A stretch of 64,000 nucleotides of DNA from assembly GCF_001426565.1 (NCBI RefSeq), contig NZ_LMFA01000012.1:186861-250860 (forward strand), written 5' to 3'. This document shows positions 19,675 through 27,595 of the stretch, one piece after another. This DNA comes from Rhizobium sp. Root482 (GTDB lineage: Bacteria > Pseudomonadota > Alphaproteobacteria > Rhizobiales > Rhizobiaceae). The position numbers were made by a program, and so were the translations under genes. Positions within the stretch are counted from its first letter, which is position 1. The number at the start of each line of letters is the position of its first letter. The notes below the pieces were generated by a model. That model was given only the letters and a program-made list of their open reading frames with translations. It ran no database searches and had not been told where the DNA came from.

Positions 19675-20856
19675 CTATTGCGCGGCGGGCGCCGATTCCG
19701 CCGCTTTCGCAGCCGCCGCGGCCTTCTCGGCTTCGAGCTTGCGCCAGCGCCTGACATTGTTGTTGTGCTCGTCGAGCGTTTCAGCAAAGACATGCCCGCC
19801 GGTGCCGTCGGCAACGAAATAGAGGTCCGAGGTGCGCGACGGATTGGCAACCGCTTCGAGCGCCGCACGGCCGGGATTGGCGATCGGCGTCGGCGGCAGG
19901 CCCTTGATCACATAGGTGTTGTAGGGCGTTTCCTTTTCCAGATCCGACTTCAGGATAGGCCGGTCGGACGGCTTTCCCTCGCCGCCGAAGATTCCGTAGA
20001 TGATCGTCGGATCGGATTGCAGCCGCATTCCCTTCTCAAGGCGATTGATAAAGACCGAGGCAACGCGCGACCGTTCGTCGGCGATCCCCGTCTCCTTCTC
20101 GACGATCGAGGCGAGCGTGACGAATTCCTCTGGGCTGGTAATCGGCAGGTCGGGATCGCGTCTCTGCCAGATCTGGTCGACCAGCGTCTTCTGGGCGGCG
20201 GCCATCTGGGCGACGATTTCCTGGCGCTTTGTGCCGCGGGAAAATTTGTAGGTGTCGGGCCGCAATGTGCCCTCAGCCGGCATCTGCGCCGGCAGGTCGC
20301 CCTCCAGGACGGGATCGGCGGCAAGCTTCTTGAAGATCTGCGCAACCGTCAGCCCCTCGGGAAGCGAGGCAGAATAGAGGATGGACTTGCCCGATTTCAG
20401 GAGCTGCATGATCTCCTGCATCGAAGCCTCGGCCTTGATCTCATATTCGCCGGCCTTCAGTGTATCCTTGTCGTCCAGATAGGCCTCCGACATGAACCGG
20501 AACACCCGGCTGTCGGAAACGATATTGTTGCGCTCGAGACTGCTGGCGATCTCCTGGATACCGGCGCCGTTGCGGACGATGAAATTGGTATTGGCGGTCA
20601 GCGGGCCCCGCGCCTCATAGGCGGTCATCGCATAATAGACCGTGGCGGCTGCCGCGAGCGTCAGGCAGACCACGACCGTCATCACGAAATTCAGGAAGAT
20701 GACGACCTGGCTCTTGGCCTTGCGCGATCGCCTCGGCGGCTGCGGCACTTTTTCCGGCCGCAGGGCTTCGCTTGCGGATTTCGGGATGATCGGTCCGGTA
20801 TTGCCGGCTCCGTTGCGGCCGAAAGGGACAGCGCTGTTTTCGTTTGCGTCGTTCAC
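19675..20856 (-). CDS. mltG: Endolytic transglycosylase MltG (YceG-like)
   Basis: 393 residues from GTG 20856, which has AGGA upstream; the longer frame to 21042 has no good site. A proline- and lysine-rich cytoplasmic segment (1-50) is followed by one membrane helix (about 51-75), then a LysM-like subdomain and the YceG catalytic domain. The block ASIVEKETGIADERSRVASV holds the catalytic glutamate. It cuts nascent glycan strands as they leave the synthase and so sets strand length. The C-terminus ends in an alanine-rich tail. Clustered with fab genes, as in many alphaproteobacteria. Confidence 0.93.
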   Translation of the reverse strand: MNDANENSAVPFGRNGAGNTGPIIPKSASEALRPEKVPQPPRRSRKAKSQVVIFLNFVMTVVVCLTLAAAATVYYAMTAYEARGPLTANTNFIVRNGAGIQEIASSLERNNIVSDSRVFRFMSEAYLDDKDTLKAGEYEIKAEASMQEIMQLLKSGKSILYSASLPEGLTVAQIFKKLAADPVLEGDLPAQMPAEGTLRPDTYKFSRGTKRQEIVAQMAAAQKTLVDQIWQRRDPDLPITSPEEFVTLASIVEKETGIADERSRVASVFINRLEKGMRLQSDPTIIYGIFGGEGKPSDRPILKSDLEKETPYNTYVIKGLPPTPIANPGRAALEAVANPSRTSDLYFVADGTGGHVFAETLDEHNNNVRRWRKLEAEKAAAAAKAAESAPAAQ

Positions 20857-21146
20857 GATGGTCCTGATTCTGGAGTTCGCATCATGCACGCCTCGATCCC
20901 TGATGCGAACTCCAGAAGAGAAACAGGAAAGAGAATCACTCATCTTTGGTAAGGCAACCTGCCCGCCCGGGCTTGCGCCTGCATGGTCCGGTTGCCGGCC
21001 GCTTCGGGCACGGATAGTCCCTGCCGTGTTTGAACCGAGCAATACGGCAAAAGCAGGATAGTGGCGCTATTTATAGCGTCAACCGCGCTCGAAGATAGGG
21101 GAACCGCCGGCAAAGCGTCGCTGGCGAAGACAATCCACCACGAAAA

Positions 21147-22406
21147 TCAGGCGTAGCGGCGCAGGACCAGTGAGGCATTGGTGCCGCCGAAGCCGAAGGA
21201 ATTCGACAGGGCGACATTGATCTCGCGCTTGCGCGCCACATGCGGCACCAGGTCGATCTTCGTTTCGACCGAGGGATTGTCGAGATTGAGCGTCGGCGGC
21301 GCGATATTGTCGCGGATCGCCAGCGCACAGAAAATCGCCTCCACGGCGCCGGCGGCACCGAGCAGGTGGCCGATCGCCGACTTCGTCGAGGACATCGAAA
21401 TCCTGCCGGCATGCTCGCCCATCGCGCGCTCGACGGCGCCGAGTTCGATCGTGTCGGCCATGGTCGAGGTGCCGTGGGCGTTGACGTAGTCGATATCGGC
21501 GGCGGTCAGGCCGGCGCGCTTCAACGCCATCTGCATGCAGCGATAGGCGCCGTCGCCATCCTCAGCGGGGGCGGTGATGTGATAGGCATCGCCAGACAGG
21601 CCGTAGCCGACGACCTCGGCATAAATCTTGGCGCCGCGCGCCTTGGCATGCTCCAGTTCCTCGAGAACGACGATGCCGGCGCCCTCGCCCATCACGAAGC
21701 CGTCGCGGTCCTTGTCATAGGGGCGCGATGCCTTGGTCGGGTCGTCATTATGCTGCGTCGACAGCGCCTTGCAGGCGGCAAAGCCGGCAAGCGCGATCCG
21801 CGAGATCGGCGCCTCGGTGCCGCCGGCCACCATCACGTCGGCGTCTCCAAGAGCAATGAACCGGGCGGCATCGCCGATCGCATGGGCGCCGGTCGAGCAG
21901 GCGGTGACGACGGAATGATTGGGACCGCGCAGCTTGTGGCGGATCGAAACCTGGCCCGAGGCCAGATTGATCAGGCGTCCGGGGATGAAGAAAGGCGAAA
22001 GCCGGCGCGGCCCCCTGTCGCGCAAGATATGGCCGCCCTCGACGATGCCTTCGAGACCGCCGATGCCCGAGCCGATCATCACGCCGGTGGCGATCTGGTC
22101 TTCGTCGGACTTCGGATGCCAGTCGGCATCATCAAGCGCCATATCGGCTGCCGCCATCGCATAGATGATGAAGGCATCGACCTTGCGCTGGTCCTTCGGC
22201 TCCATCCAGTCGTCGGGATTGAACGTGCCGCCGGTGCCGTCGCCGAACGGCAGGCGGCAGGCGATCTTGGCGGGCAGGTCTTCAACTTCGAATTCGGTGA
22301 CCTTGCGGGCAGCATTGCCGCCGGCGATGAGCCGCGACCAGCTGAGCTCGGTTCCGCAACCCAAAGGAGATACCATGCCGGTACCGGTGATAACGACACG
22401 TCTCAT
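21147..22406 (-). CDS. fabF: 3-oxoacyl-ACP synthase II
   Basis: 419 residues. It condenses malonyl-ACP with acyl-ACP in each elongation round of fatty acid synthesis. The nucleophile is Cys170 in VVTACSTGAHAIGDA; the two catalytic histidines lie in NAHGTST and KSAIGHLLGAAG. The ATG at 22406 opens RRVVITGTGMVSPLG. It is the fourth gene of the fabD-fabG-acpP-fabF unit. A 218-base gap separates it from acpP, so it may have its own promoter. Confidence 0.96.
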   Translation of the reverse strand: MRRVVITGTGMVSPLGCGTELSWSRLIAGGNAARKVTEFEVEDLPAKIACRLPFGDGTGGTFNPDDWMEPKDQRKVDAFIIYAMAAADMALDDADWHPKSDEDQIATGVMIGSGIGGLEGIVEGGHILRDRGPRRLSPFFIPGRLINLASGQVSIRHKLRGPNHSVVTACSTGAHAIGDAARFIALGDADVMVAGGTEAPISRIALAGFAACKALSTQHNDDPTKASRPYDKDRDGFVMGEGAGIVVLEELEHAKARGAKIYAEVVGYGLSGDAYHITAPAEDGDGAYRCMQMALKRAGLTAADIDYVNAHGTSTMADTIELGAVERAMGEHAGRISMSSTKSAIGHLLGAAGAVEAIFCALAIRDNIAPPTLNLDNPSVETKIDLVPHVARKREINVALSNSFGFGGTNASLVLRRYA

Positions 22407-22547
22407 GATCCGTGATCCACCCTGCCTGCTCGTTCCTGAACCGGACCGGAGCTCGCGCGAATAAACCGGACCCGTATATCCAATTCCATGATGCTGATAT
22501 CGCGTGACTTTTCAGCGAAAGCCGGTCGGCCTTCCTCGGTCACGCGG

Positions 22548-22568
22548 GCGCCCTTTCCGGAAGGGCGC
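22548..22568. other. Hairpin between acpP and fabF
   Basis: An eight-base stem GCGCCCTT/AAGGGCGC with a TCCGG loop lies 56 bases after the acpP stop (minus-strand sense). It has no T-run, so it may protect the abundant acpP mRNA from 3' decay rather than terminate it. Confidence 0.4.
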
Positions 22569-22624
22569 GGTCCCGCAAGGGACATCAGACGGGCCGCGAT
22601 GCGCCCCGTCCTGCGCCACCTGGA

Positions 22625-22861
22625 TCAGGCCTGCGCCTTCTCGATGAACTTGACAGCGTCGCCGACCGTCAGGATCGAATCTGCTGCATCGTCGGGAATT
22701 TCGACGCCGAACTCTTCTTCGAATGCCATGACCAGTTCGACGGTGTCGAGCGAGTCCGCACCCAGGTCATCGATAAAGCTTGCGCCTTCCGTAACCTTTT
22801 CGGCATCGACGCCAAGATGATCAATAACAATTTTCTTTACGCGTTCTGCTACGTCGCTCAT
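22625..22861 (-). CDS. acpP: Acyl carrier protein
   Basis: 78 residues, very acidic, the usual size. The phosphopantetheine attachment site is Ser37 in [12 protein letters not shown]. It carries growing acyl chains for FabD, FabG and FabF encoded around it. The ATG at 22861 has GAGGA upstream; the longer open frame to 23011 is leader sequence. ACP is normally among the most expressed small proteins, and the 313-base leader before it probably holds a strong promoter. Confidence 0.97.
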   Translation of the reverse strand: MSDVAERVKKIVIDHLGVDAEKVTEGASFIDDLGADSLDTVELVMAFEEEFGVEIPDDAADSILTVGDAVKFIEKAQA

Positions 22862-23174
22862 GTCGGATTCCTCGACCTTTGTTTTCTCAACGATGCCGTT
22901 CTGACATCGGTACCTTATTAACGCCTGGAAGATCAAGACGATCCACTCGGCTATTCCTTCAACCGGAAGAGCGGCAAACACGCTCCGGAAAAACCGGTAC
23001 GGACCTCTCATCTTCCGATCGACTGCGTACAGTCATGGCCCGCTTAACACGGTTTAAGTCTGCCGCAAAGTCTGAAAATGGCGGACCTCGGCTTGGTCAA
23101 CACGCAATTCCCGGTATTTCGCCGTGGCTTTTGCAACGGGCGCGAAAACGCGGCTGGACAAGCCTTTGGCCGCC
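22862..23174. other. Leader region between fabG and acpP
   Basis: 313 bases without a supported gene. It should hold the acpP promoter, read on the minus strand. The stretch nearest the gene is AT-richer, with TTAATAAGG about 50 bases before the start as a possible -10 region; I could not find a convincing -35 at the right spacing. Confidence 0.45.
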
Positions 23175-23912
23175 TCAGATCATTGCCATGCCGCCATTGA
23201 CGTGAATGGTCTGGCCGGTCACGTAACCTGCCTCGTTGGACGCAAGATAAGCCACTGCGGAGGCGACCTCGCCACCGGTCCCCATGCGCTTCATCGGAAT
23301 GGCACCCATGATGGCATCCTTCTGCTTGTCGTTGAGCTTGCCGGTCATGGCGCTTTCGATGAAGCCGGGCGCCACGCAGTTGACGGTGACGTTGCGGGTG
23401 GCGATCTCCTGGGCGAGCGACTTGGAAAAGCCGATCATGCCGGCCTTGGAGGCGCAATAATTGGCCTGGCCGGGATTGCCGGTGACGCCGACGATCGAGG
23501 TGATGTTGATGATGCGGCCATGGCGGCGGCGCATCATCGGATGGGTGATCTCGCGCGTCAGCCGGAAGACTGCGGTGAGATTGACCTCGAGCACGGCATC
23601 CCAGTCCTCGTCGCTCATGCGCACGAACAGGCCATCCTTGGTGATGCCGGCATTGTTGACGAGGATATCGACGCCGCCAAGCTCGGCCTCGGCCTTTTCG
23701 CCCAGCGCCTTGACGCTCGCGCGATCGGCAAGATTTGCCGGAAACAGATGGACCCGTTCGCCAAGCGAATTGCCGAGCTCCTCCAGTTTTTCGACGCGGG
23801 TGCCGTGCAGGCCGACGGTGGCGCCCTGGGCATGGAGAATGCGGGCGATTTCCTCGCCGATGCCGCCGGATGCGCCGGTGACGAGTGCCTTGCGGCCAGA
23901 CAGATCGAACAT
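23175..23912 (-). CDS. fabG: 3-oxoacyl-ACP reductase
   Basis: 245 residues from ATG 23912. An NADPH-dependent short-chain dehydrogenase for the first reduction of the fatty acid cycle. The cofactor motif is TGASGGIG (12-19), the NNAG stretch is at 86-89, and the catalytic residues are Ser139, Tyr152 and Lys156 (YCASK). Upstream in-frame codons overlap fabD and are rejected. It lies 25 bases after fabD in the same direction. Confidence 0.96.
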   Translation of the reverse strand: MFDLSGRKALVTGASGGIGEEIARILHAQGATVGLHGTRVEKLEELGNSLGERVHLFPANLADRASVKALGEKAEAELGGVDILVNNAGITKDGLFVRMSDEDWDAVLEVNLTAVFRLTREITHPMMRRRHGRIINITSIVGVTGNPGQANYCASKAGMIGFSKSLAQEIATRNVTVNCVAPGFIESAMTGKLNDKQKDAIMGAIPMKRMGTGGEVASAVAYLASNEAGYVTGQTIHVNGGMAMI

Positions 23913-23937
23913 GGTCTTGATCCTTATAGATTGCGGC

Positions 23938-24882
23938 TCAGCCGATGAGCGTTTGAAGCGCCGCCTCGATATCGGCGGGAGAATTGACGGCGATGCCGTT
24001 GACCGACTTGTCGATGCGCCGCGCAAGGCCGGTCAGCACCTTGCCGGAGCCGATTTCATAAAGCGTCGTCACGCCGTTTGCGGCAAACCATTCAACCGTT
24101 TCGCGCCAGCGGACCTGGCCGGTCACCTGCTCGACCAAAAGGGCGGCGATCTCGCCCGCATCGCTGACGGGTGCGGCGCGCACATTGGCGATCAAAGGCA
24201 CGACCGGATCGCGCTTTTCGACATTTTCCAGCGCCGCACGCATGGCGTCCGCCGCCGGTGCCATCAGCGTCGAATGGAAGGGCGCGGAAACCGGCAGGAG
24301 GATGGCGCGCTTGGCGCCCTTGTCCGTCGCAAGAGCCGCCGCCTTCTCGACGGCCGATTTCTCGCCGGAGATCACCAATTGGCCGCCGCCATTGTCGTTG
24401 GCGATCTGGCAGGCGCCGAGCGCCGAGGCTTCAAGGCAGATTGCCTCGACACCTGGCTGCTCCAGGCCGATAATCGCCGCCATGGCCCCCATGCCGACCG
24501 GCACCGCCGCCTGCATGGCGTTGCCGCGAATGCGCAGGAGCCGCGCGGTATCGGCGAGCGAAAAGGTGCCGGCCGCGCAGAGAGCCGAATATTCGCCAAG
24601 CGAATGGCCGGCCACATAGGCGACCTTCGACTTGAGATCGAGACCTTCGGCCTGAAGCACCCGCAGGGCCGCGATTGATACCGCCATCAGCGCCGGCTGG
24701 GCGTTCGCCGTCAACGTCAGCGTCTCCTCCGGCCCGTTCCACATGATGTCGGAGAGTTTTTCGCCGAGCGCGTCGTCGACTTCGGCAAAGACCTGTGCCG
24801 CCTGCGGGAAGGCATCGGCCAGATCCTTGCCCATGCCGATCGACTGGCTGCCCTGGCCCGGAAATGTGAATGCGATAGCCAT
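23938..24882 (-). CDS. fabD: Malonyl-CoA:ACP transacylase
   Basis: 314 residues. It loads malonyl groups onto ACP. The N-terminal FTFPGQGSQ and the nucleophile elbow GHSLGEY (Ser94) are intact, and the catalytic histidine lies in VSAPFHSTLM near residue 200. It is the first gene of the minus-strand fab unit and diverges from the aldo/keto reductase gene, with 234 bases between starts. No fabH is present here, which is normal because rhizobia carry it elsewhere with plsX. Confidence 0.96.
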   Translation of the reverse strand: MAIAFTFPGQGSQSIGMGKDLADAFPQAAQVFAEVDDALGEKLSDIMWNGPEETLTLTANAQPALMAVSIAALRVLQAEGLDLKSKVAYVAGHSLGEYSALCAAGTFSLADTARLLRIRGNAMQAAVPVGMGAMAAIIGLEQPGVEAICLEASALGACQIANDNGGGQLVISGEKSAVEKAAALATDKGAKRAILLPVSAPFHSTLMAPAADAMRAALENVEKRDPVVPLIANVRAAPVSDAGEIAALLVEQVTGQVRWRETVEWFAANGVTTLYEIGSGKVLTGLARRIDKSVNGIAVNSPADIEAALQTLIG

Positions 24883-25116
24883 GAGGCCGATCCTTCCCTG
24901 CTGCGCGATGGTCGCGCCGTTTCATTATATAATGTCTTCACAATGTCTTCGCCCGCATATAGGGCGAGCTTCGACTTTTCCCTTTCCATTCACATTCCCG
25001 GCGTCCGAGTCAAGCTTTCAGCGCCCGGCATATCCTTCCGCGATGTTTCCGTGCTTTTTGCTTGCTCCCCGCAAAAGAGCCACTACATTCCCCGCGAAAT
25101 CAGATCGAAGGCATCC

Positions 25117-26160
25117 ATGCGTATCAAGTTACTCGGCCGTACCGGCATCAAAGTTTCCGAAATCTGCCTCGGCAGCATGACCTGGGGCACACAGAACACG
25201 GAGGCGGAAGCCCATCAGCAGATGGACTATGCCTTCGCCCACGGTATCAACTTCATCGACACGGCGGAACTCTATCCGGTGACGCCGGCCGGTCCGGAGA
25301 CATACGGATTGACCGAGACCTATATCGGCACCTGGCTGGCAAAGACCGGCAGGCGCGGCGATGCGGTCGTCGCCACCAAGGTCGCCGGCCCCGGTCGCGA
25401 CTATATCCGGAACGGCACTCCGCCCGGCCCGCAAAGCATGCGCCAGGCATTGGAAGCAAGCCTGAAGCGGCTACGCACGGATTATATCGATCTCTACCAG
25501 ATGCACTGGCCGACGCGCGGCCACTACCATTTCCGCCAGACCTGGACCTATGATCCCTCGGGGCAGGACAAGACGGCCGTGCGCGACCATCTACTGACAG
25601 TGCTCGAAACGCTCGATGCCTTCGTGCGCGAGGGCAAGGTGCGCGCAATCGGGCTTTCCAACGAAACCGCCTGGGGCGTCATGGCAATGCTGGGGTTGGC
25701 GGAAGAGCACGGGCTGCCGCGCATCGCCTCGGTCCAGAACGAATATAATCTGCTCTACCGGACCCATGACCTCGACCTGTCGGAAGTCAGCCATCACGAG
25801 GATGTCGGCCTTCTTGCGTTCTCGCCGCTTGCCGCCGGACTGATGACCGGAAAATATATCGACGGCGCCTGCCCTGAAGGGTCGAGACTCAGCATCAACG
25901 GCGATCTCGGCGGCCGCTATACGGCGAACCAAGAGCCCGCCGTGAAGGCCTATGCCGGACTTGCCCGGGCGCATGGCCTCGATCTTGCCCAGATGCAGCT
26001 GGCCTTCAGCCTGACGAGACCCTTCATGACCTCGATCATCATCGGGGCAACCAGCATGGAGCAATTGAAGGTGAATATCGGCGCCGCCGACATCACGCTG
26101 TCGCCGGAGGTGCTCAAGGGAATCGCCGAGCTGCACAAGGCCTATCCCGCACCGATGTAA
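25117..26160 (+). CDS. Aldo/keto reductase (Tas-like)
   Basis: 347 residues from ATG 25117. The catalytic tetrad of the superfamily is visible: Asp48, Tyr53 (in DTAELY), Lys88 (in VVATKVAG) and the histidine in YQMHWP. The start MRIKLLGRTGIKVSEICLGSM is typical for the Tas/YghZ branch, NADP(H)-dependent reductases of broad carbonyl substrates. The real substrate cannot be read from the sequence. The frame is open further upstream but lacks a better start. A 34-base perfect palindrome lies 69 bases after the stop. Confidence 0.92.
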   Translation: MRIKLLGRTGIKVSEICLGSMTWGTQNTEAEAHQQMDYAFAHGINFIDTAELYPVTPAGPETYGLTETYIGTWLAKTGRRGDAVVATKVAGPGRDYIRNGTPPGPQSMRQALEASLKRLRTDYIDLYQMHWPTRGHYHFRQTWTYDPSGQDKTAVRDHLLTVLETLDAFVREGKVRAIGLSNETAWGVMAMLGLAEEHGLPRIASVQNEYNLLYRTHDLDLSEVSHHEDVGLLAFSPLAAGLMTGKYIDGACPEGSRLSINGDLGGRYTANQEPAVKAYAGLARAHGLDLAQMQLAFSLTRPFMTSIIIGATSMEQLKVNIGAADITLSPEVLKGIAELHKAYPAPM

Positions 26161-26229
26161 ATCGGTCCCCGAGTCGATGGAACCAGCGATGCCGAGGCCG
26201 GTTTTCATGGGCCGGGAGATCGCTGAAAA

Positions 26230-26263
26230 CATCATGGCCTGCCGCATGCGGCAGGCCATGATG
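26230..26263. terminator. Perfect 34-base palindrome between convergent genes
   Basis: Each arm is 17 bases (CATCATGGCCTGCCGCA and its exact reverse complement) with no spacer. It lies between the stop of the aldo/keto reductase (26160) and the stop of the methyltransferase (26281). It can fold on both transcripts. Neither side has a real T-run, so a bidirectional terminator is inferred from placement only; a protein-binding site is an alternative. Confidence 0.5.
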
Positions 26264-26280
26264 AAAGCGGGGTCGAGCGT

Positions 26281-27324
26281 TTACGAACGCTTCCTGATGA
26301 TCCCGTAGACGATATTGCGGTTTTCGCCGAACTCGACGCTCGCCTCGACCGTGTTACGCTCGACGCTGGAATTGATGACGTTCCACATATCCGCTTCGGA
26401 GCGCAGCAGCAGCGCCCAGTTCATGACGGACTCCATATAACCGTCATCGGCCATGTCGCTCGCGAAATTGGCGAAAAGGAAGACGCCGTTCGGCTTGAGC
26501 ATGTCCATGCAGGTCTGGGTCAGCTTCACCGCGACCTTGTCGGCCAGATAGTCATAGAGACCGGCCGCATAGATGAAGTCGAACGTTCCGAGCTGGTGCT
26601 TCTTGCTGAGCAGCCCCCGCACGGATCCATCGACCGCCTCGATGCAGGTGCCGCTGAAATCACGCGCGATCGAGCCGATGCTGATCGGATCCTGGTCGAG
26701 AGCCACCCAGCGCTTGATCTGACCGTCGCGCAGCGCGACCGATGTATCGGCTTCGCGCAGATGGCCTGCGGCCACCGTCAGGATTTCGGCCTCACCACCG
26801 CGTTCGGCGGCGATTTCATCGACATATCTGGTCAAGATGTCGCGGCGTTCACGCACGGCGACGGGGCCCGGGGCATTCCGCGTATATTCGTAGATCCCGC
26901 GGCCAAGCGCGGTCGATCGCGCCACTTCATCGGCAACACTCGGATGGCCATAGATAAAGTCGATCAAGGTCGCATCGCCGGAATAGCCGCGCGGCTTTTC
27001 GAAAGACCAGCGCGTGAACGGATCCTGCTGGAAGATCGCTGCAGCCGGATGGCCCTGTATGATCTGGATCAGCGCCTGCCAGACACTTGGCTCGACCTTG
27101 TTGCGGGTGTCGTGAAGCGCGCCGATCAGCTGCTTCACGGTTTGGGCCGGATCCCGGCCCTCTTCGATCCGCTGCAGGGCGATTCTCAGGATCAGGGCGA
27201 CCTCCGCCCTGCCCGTCGCCAGTTGCTCGTCATGAAGACCAGTCTTGGACGAGGAAAGCTCGTTGGTGATCGCTTGCGGGGTAATCAGGCTTTCGCCGTC
27301 GAGAACTATCTGTAATTGGGTCAC
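26281..27324 (-). CDS. Class I SAM-dependent methyltransferase, possibly PhcB-like
   Basis: 347 residues. The N-terminal 150 residues are helical, with SFEKPRGYSGDATLIDFIYG as a striking block. The methyltransferase core follows: motif I is AEILTVAAGHLREAD, the acidic strand-2 end is ALDQDP, then FDFIYAAGLYDYL and MLKPNGVFLFANF. The same layout, as I recall it, occurs in proteins annotated as 3-hydroxypalmitate methyl ester (extracellular factor) biosynthesis, PhcB of Ralstonia. That link is a guess. It diverges from a GGDEF-EAL gene across 271 bases, suggesting shared control of signalling. Confidence 0.75.
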   Translation of the reverse strand: MTQLQIVLDGESLITPQAITNELSSSKTGLHDEQLATGRAEVALILRIALQRIEEGRDPAQTVKQLIGALHDTRNKVEPSVWQALIQIIQGHPAAAIFQQDPFTRWSFEKPRGYSGDATLIDFIYGHPSVADEVARSTALGRGIYEYTRNAPGPVAVRERRDILTRYVDEIAAERGGEAEILTVAAGHLREADTSVALRDGQIKRWVALDQDPISIGSIARDFSGTCIEAVDGSVRGLLSKKHQLGTFDFIYAAGLYDYLADKVAVKLTQTCMDMLKPNGVFLFANFASDMADDGYMESVMNWALLLRSEADMWNVINSSVERNTVEASVEFGENRNIVYGIIRKRS

Positions 27325-27468
27325 TCGAAACTCTTCCGTTAATGGATTGTTAACAGTATGCGGAAGAACCTGCGAAAGGCCAGATGCGCGCCCGATTTTT
27401 ACACGCCATGGTTAATACAACCTTGATGCGGCGACACGATCCGGCACACCCCGCCGGTCGTCAAATTC

Positions 27469-27492
27469 AGAGAAACTTAATGTGTTTTCTCT
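27469..27492. promoter_or_regulatory. Inverted repeat in the divergent methyltransferase/GGDEF-EAL region
   Basis: Seven-base arms AGAGAAA and TTTCTCT enclose ten AT-rich bases. It lies in the 271-base divergent region, 104 bases before the GGDEF-EAL start and 145 bases before the methyltransferase start. It could be an operator or a short hairpin. The evidence is symmetry and position only. Confidence 0.35.
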
Positions 27493-27595
27493 ATTATCCC
27501 GAAGATTGCTGCCTGTTTCTGGTATAGTTCCGTCCAGATATCGAAGGCGAATTCAGGGCGGTGCCAACCGTTGAACGGGGGCCGAAACTGCAGGA

